Positions 31,980-34,460 of a DNA stretch of 34,460 nt are shown in pieces. This DNA is from Bordetella parapertussis (GTDB lineage Bacteria; Pseudomonadota; Gammaproteobacteria; Burkholderiales; SG8-41), in NCBI GenBank assembly GCA_945906815.1, contig CAMDRT010000046.1, positions 1-34,460 of the forward strand, in the 5' to 3' direction. A program made the translations under genes and the position numbers. Positions within the stretch are counted from its first letter, which is position 1, and every line of letters starts with the position of its first letter. The notes beneath the pieces are model-generated. The model saw only the letters and a list, made by a program, of their open reading frames with translations, was not told where the DNA came from and did not search any database.

Positions 31980-32753
31980 CTACTTCGTTTCAAACTCACT
32001 CGCCAGAATCTTGCGTACGTCCGCGGGCGGAATCGCCCACGCTCCCGCCTGATAGCGCGTGATGCCGATAGGTGCGAGCTGCTGCCGCAGTTCGGCCATT
32101 TTGATGCCGATGGCGAGTGGATCCATGATGATGGCGCCGTCCACTTCGCGTATGTTTTGGTCGATCAGCCATTGGCTTAGGTACAGCCCCGCGGGGTAGA
32201 GTGAGGTGGCACCGCGCGCCACCAGCGCTTTGGCCACGCGCATGAACTCATCGATAAAAGGCTGCGGGTTATGCCAAAGGTTTGCGTAGTTGGTGAACGC
32301 AAAATCCACGTAGCCGCCGGGGATCATGCGTTCCGTCAGCTTGTAGCGCTCGCCCAGCGCCTGAAAAAAATGGTGCAGGCGCACGTTGTTGACGATAAAC
32401 GCAAAATTTGGCGCCAACTGGCTGTAGTAGGCGAGTGTCGCCTGTGTCATGAAGACGACGGGGATATCGACCATCTCGCGTAGTTCGTTGTAGCCCAGGT
32501 CCAGGCATTGGGTGACGAAGACGTCGAATCCTTCTTTTTGCGCACGCATGGCGCTACGAATCGTTTCGTGCGCGACGAAATGCAGGTGTGTCATGCTGCG
32601 CGCCGCACCGGGATAATTTTTGCCGAGATTCGGAAACGCCACCACCGTGTCCGGCGCGGCCACGCGCTGCGCGTGCCGCTTGAGAGAATCGTAGTACGGC
32701 TTGTAGATATCTGATGTGCCTAGCGGCGTGCCGCTTTGAATGCATATTTTCAT
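31980..32753 (-). CDS. Asp/Glu racemase-superfamily protein (second catalytic Cys missing)
   Basis: A 257-aa protein of the Asp/Glu/hydantoin racemase and maleate isomerase fold. The first catalytic Cys is C83 in FVTQCLDLGYNELRE, followed by IPVVFMTQA as in relatives. At the second catalytic site the sequence reads SLYPAGLYLSQW (about 184-195), with Pro where the family has Cys. Two-cysteine racemisation is therefore unlikely; a decarboxylase, isomerase or binding role using one Cys is possible. It has its own promoter (TATAAT at 32786-32791) and an adjacent operator-like dyad, and follows the MmgE/PrpD gene. Confidence 0.75.
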   Translation of the reverse strand: MKICIQSGTPLGTSDIYKPYYDSLKRHAQRVAAPDTVVAFPNLGKNYPGAARSMTHLHFVAHETIRSAMRAQKEGFDVFVTQCLDLGYNELREMVDIPVVFMTQATLAYYSQLAPNFAFIVNNVRLHHFFQALGERYKLTERMIPGGYVDFAFTNYANLWHNPQPFIDEFMRVAKALVARGATSLYPAGLYLSQWLIDQNIREVDGAIIMDPLAIGIKMAELRQQLAPIGITRYQAGAWAIPPADVRKILASEFETK

Positions 32754-32785
32754 GCTGTGGCCTTGTGCTTTACGGCGGAGAGGGA

Positions 32786-32848
32786 ATTATATCCGCCGCT
32801 TTCATCATACAACGATGAAATGCGGATGAACGGTTTGATGCGTCAAAC
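32786..32848 (-). promoter_or_regulatory. Promoter with two palindromes before the racemase-like gene
   Basis: A perfect TATAAT -10 on the minus strand (32791-32786), 33 nt before the ATG at 32753. The -35 is poor. A perfect dyad TTTCATC-N7-GATGAAA (32800-32820) covers the -35 zone, where an activator or repressor would sit. A second palindrome GTTTGA-TGCG-TCAAAC lies at 32833-32848, close to the PrpD stop, and could be an operator or a transcript-end hairpin. Confidence 0.55.
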
Positions 32849-32869
32849 GTGATTTATGAGGAGAAGCAA

Positions 32870-34270
32870 TTATTTTGCGTTTGATGCATGCAACGCGAGA
32901 ATCACATCGCTCACGCGCCGCTGCGACAATCCAAGAACGTGCCGGGCGCATGTACTGGCATCCGCATCAAAGTGGCCGTAACCAAAGCAGTCCGCCACTT
33001 TCTCAATCAACTCCGCATCGCTCAACGGATCGCCCGCATCCCCGCGCGCCGTGTTCACGCGCTGCTCTAACACGCGGCCATCGGCAAGTTCAAGTTGCAC
33101 GTGCGACCAGCGCGGCAGTATTGCACCGGGTGCTTCCCGTAAATGTACCTTCGGCAAAAACGTTCGGATTTCAGGCCGCATCACCTGCGCATCATCAAAG
33201 CTCGCCAGCCGCATCCCGCCATCGAGCAGTGCAGCGGACATGCAATAGGCCATATTGAATTTGGCTTCGAGTCCGTTGGCCGGCGGCTGCGGCAGCAAGG
33301 CATCAAGGCCGCCGGCGCTGTTGGTGATGGCGATGCGGGAGACATTGGTGGGCGTGAGCGCATGCGCCTGGCGTAGCGCCAACAGGCCGTCGAGCGCGCG
33401 GTGTATGGCGTAGCAGCAGGGATACTTCTTGATATCGATGCCCATGGCGTCGATTTCGAGCGGCGCCGTGCCCAGCGCCGCCAGCGCCGACGAGGCATCT
33501 TCGCCCGCGCCGTAGAGCGCGAGATAGCCAAACTGGCCGTCGATGGCATCGGGTGATGCCGTGAAGCCCGACTGTGCCATCAACACCGCGCGCACCGCCG
33601 CCGCGTTGCATTGCCCCGCCTGAAATGATTTTGCCATCGCACCAAAGTTCTGGCGGCTGCCCGCGGCTTGTGCCACGGCCAGACCCAAGGCGTGGGACGT
33701 TTGGGTTTCGTTCAGTCCCACGAGCACGCTGCACGCCAGCGTGGCGCCCAGCACACCCAGCGCCGAGGTTGAATGCCAGCCGCGGCTGTAGTGCGGGAGC
33801 GCCATCACCCGCGCGAGTTTCGCCATCAACTCAAAGCCCGCGAGGTAGGCGGTGCTGAATCGCTCGCCACTGGCACCGGTGGTCTGCGCCAGCGCGGCCA
33901 GCGCCGGTGCCATGGCAACACTGATATGCCCGCGCATCGGTGTCATGACGTCGTCGTAGTCGAGCACGTGCGCGGTGACGCCGTTGACGAAGGCGGCGCA
34001 TTCGGGGTGCGTGGCTACGCCGGTGGCCCATACCGTCGCGCGACCAGTGCTCGCAAAGCTGCGCATATAGTCCCCGGCGAGACGTGATGCTCCGTCATGA
34101 CGCCCGGCGAAGGCGCAGGCGATGGTATCGAGCAGCGCGCGATAAGCCTGATGCCGCTGCGCATGCGTCAGTGGCGCGGACGCAAAGCGCGCGCCGAAAG
34201 CGGCAATCTGGTGGCTGGCCGCAAGCGCGCGAACTTTTCCGGACTTCACCTGCGGCAACCCCGTCGGCAT
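32870..34270 (-). CDS. MmgE/PrpD family protein with a Bug-like N-terminal scrap
   Basis: A 466-aa protein of the MmgE/PrpD clan (2-methylcitrate dehydratase, cis-aconitate decarboxylase and relatives). Family marks: LLDTIACAFAGRHDGASR, ECAAFVNGVTAHVLDYDDV, RGHISVAMAPALAALAQ, GWHSTSALGVLGA and KYPCCYAIHRALDGLLAL. It probably dehydrates or isomerises a carboxylic acid. The first ~18 codons (PTGLPQVKSGKVRALAAS) do not fit this family and instead read like the GK(L/V)RALA segment of Bug receptors. A repeat shared with 9732-9802 ends 2 bp upstream of the start. A GTG at codon 8 is another possible start. The body of the gene looks intact, so it may still be functional. Confidence 0.88.
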   Translation of the reverse strand: MPTGLPQVKSGKVRALAASHQIAAFGARFASAPLTHAQRHQAYRALLDTIACAFAGRHDGASRLAGDYMRSFASTGRATVWATGVATHPECAAFVNGVTAHVLDYDDVMTPMRGHISVAMAPALAALAQTTGASGERFSTAYLAGFELMAKLARVMALPHYSRGWHSTSALGVLGATLACSVLVGLNETQTSHALGLAVAQAAGSRQNFGAMAKSFQAGQCNAAAVRAVLMAQSGFTASPDAIDGQFGYLALYGAGEDASSALAALGTAPLEIDAMGIDIKKYPCCYAIHRALDGLLALRQAHALTPTNVSRIAITNSAGGLDALLPQPPANGLEAKFNMAYCMSAALLDGGMRLASFDDAQVMRPEIRTFLPKVHLREAPGAILPRWSHVQLELADGRVLEQRVNTARGDAGDPLSDAELIEKVADCFGYGHFDADASTCARHVLGLSQRRVSDVILALHASNAK

Positions 34271-34271
34271 C

Positions 34272-34342
34272 CTAATGTACTGCTTCGCAATTCATGAGAC
34301 ATACCCTCTGCTCCGCTTCAAGTGTGCCCTTGCCCTTCAAGG
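34272..34342 (+). repeat. Dispersed 71-bp repeat, second copy
   Basis: Matches the reverse complement of 9732-9802 with about four differences, including the 31-bp hairpin arm. It ends next to the start of the MmgE/PrpD gene. At this copy the second hairpin arm is missing. Confidence 0.8.
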
Positions 34343-34370
34343 CTAGTCTATGCACACATCTTTGGCGTTC

Positions 34371-34414
34371 GTAGCCCGGAAGGAGGCCATGGTTTTTCAT
34401 GGCCGTATTCCGGG
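34371..34414 (+). repeat. REP element with GTAG (gtagcccgg type)
   Basis: GTAG, then CCCGGAA (34375-34381) pairing with TTCCGGG (34408-34414), and inside it GGCCATG (34385-34391) pairing with CATGGCC (34398-34404) around a GTTTTT loop. Opposed GGA and GTA form an internal bulge. This is the common GTAGCCCGG...CCGGG class of proteobacterial REP. The bases after it to the window end hold no gene I can see. Confidence 0.75.
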
Positions 34415-34460
34415 GAGGCGCAAAAACGTCAAGACCTTCGACACAGATTTCGCAGATGAA

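Overview
The window looks like a chromosomal segment of a GC-rich betaproteobacterium, probably Burkholderiales. It carries seven complete periplasmic Bug/TctC-type solute receptors plus one receptor scrap, a PA2779-PA2778 gene pair, MFS_3 exporters, an AS-family amidase with a small partner, and GTAG-type REP elements. Species cannot be read from this sequence alone.

Layout. (1) Bases 1 to about 4600 are visibly more AT-rich and form the edge of an integrative island. It holds the C-terminal end of one tyrosine recombinase, an AAA+ clamp-loader-like ATPase, two unrecognised proteins and a second, complete tyrosine recombinase. That integrase starts about 50 bp from the 3' end of a tRNA-Ala(CGC) gene, the likely attachment site. 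Its promoter is overlapped by a perfect 10-bp palindrome. (2) 4.9-9.3 kb: a carboxymuconolactone-decarboxylase-like protein, a PA2779/PA2778 envelope pair coupled to a Bug receptor, and an MFS exporter. (3) 9.3-10.0 kb: a repeat-rich gap with a REPIN and a copy of a repeat that recurs at the right edge. (4) 10-14.6 kb: an aldehyde dehydrogenase divergent from an SDR, LDH2-family dehydrogenase and Bug operon. (5) 14.6-17.7 kb: a toxin-antitoxin pair (DinJ/RelB-like antitoxin with zeta-like kinase) lying between a broken amidase remnant and an intact amidase plus small partner. (6) 18-22.6 kb: two tandemly duplicated Bug genes, a convergent Bug and a second MFS gene. (7) 22.9-26.5 kb: a three-subunit molybdenum hydroxylase in L-M-S order. 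(8) 26.5-34.3 kb: two Bug genes, a TcuA-like flavoprotein, a MetE-C-like protein, a GST, an Asp/Glu-racemase-like protein with one expected cysteine missing, and an MmgE/PrpD protein whose first ~18 codons read like a Bug receptor.

How the genes may work together. From 5 kb rightward the content fits a catabolic region for small (di)carboxylic, amide or heteroaromatic compounds. Receptors would capture ligands in the periplasm, although no TctA/TctB membrane subunits are present. Cytoplasmic hydroxylase, amidase, dehydrogenases, isomerase-like and dehydratase-like enzymes would process them. No substrate can be assigned from sequence alone. The most unusual items are the DinJ-type antitoxin paired with a zeta-like toxin that has a KfrB-like C-terminus, the intrinsic terminator buried in the signal-peptide codons of the PA2778-type gene, the Bug/PrpD chimera beside a mobile repeat, and the palindrome-covered, apparently leaderless integrase promoter at the tRNA.
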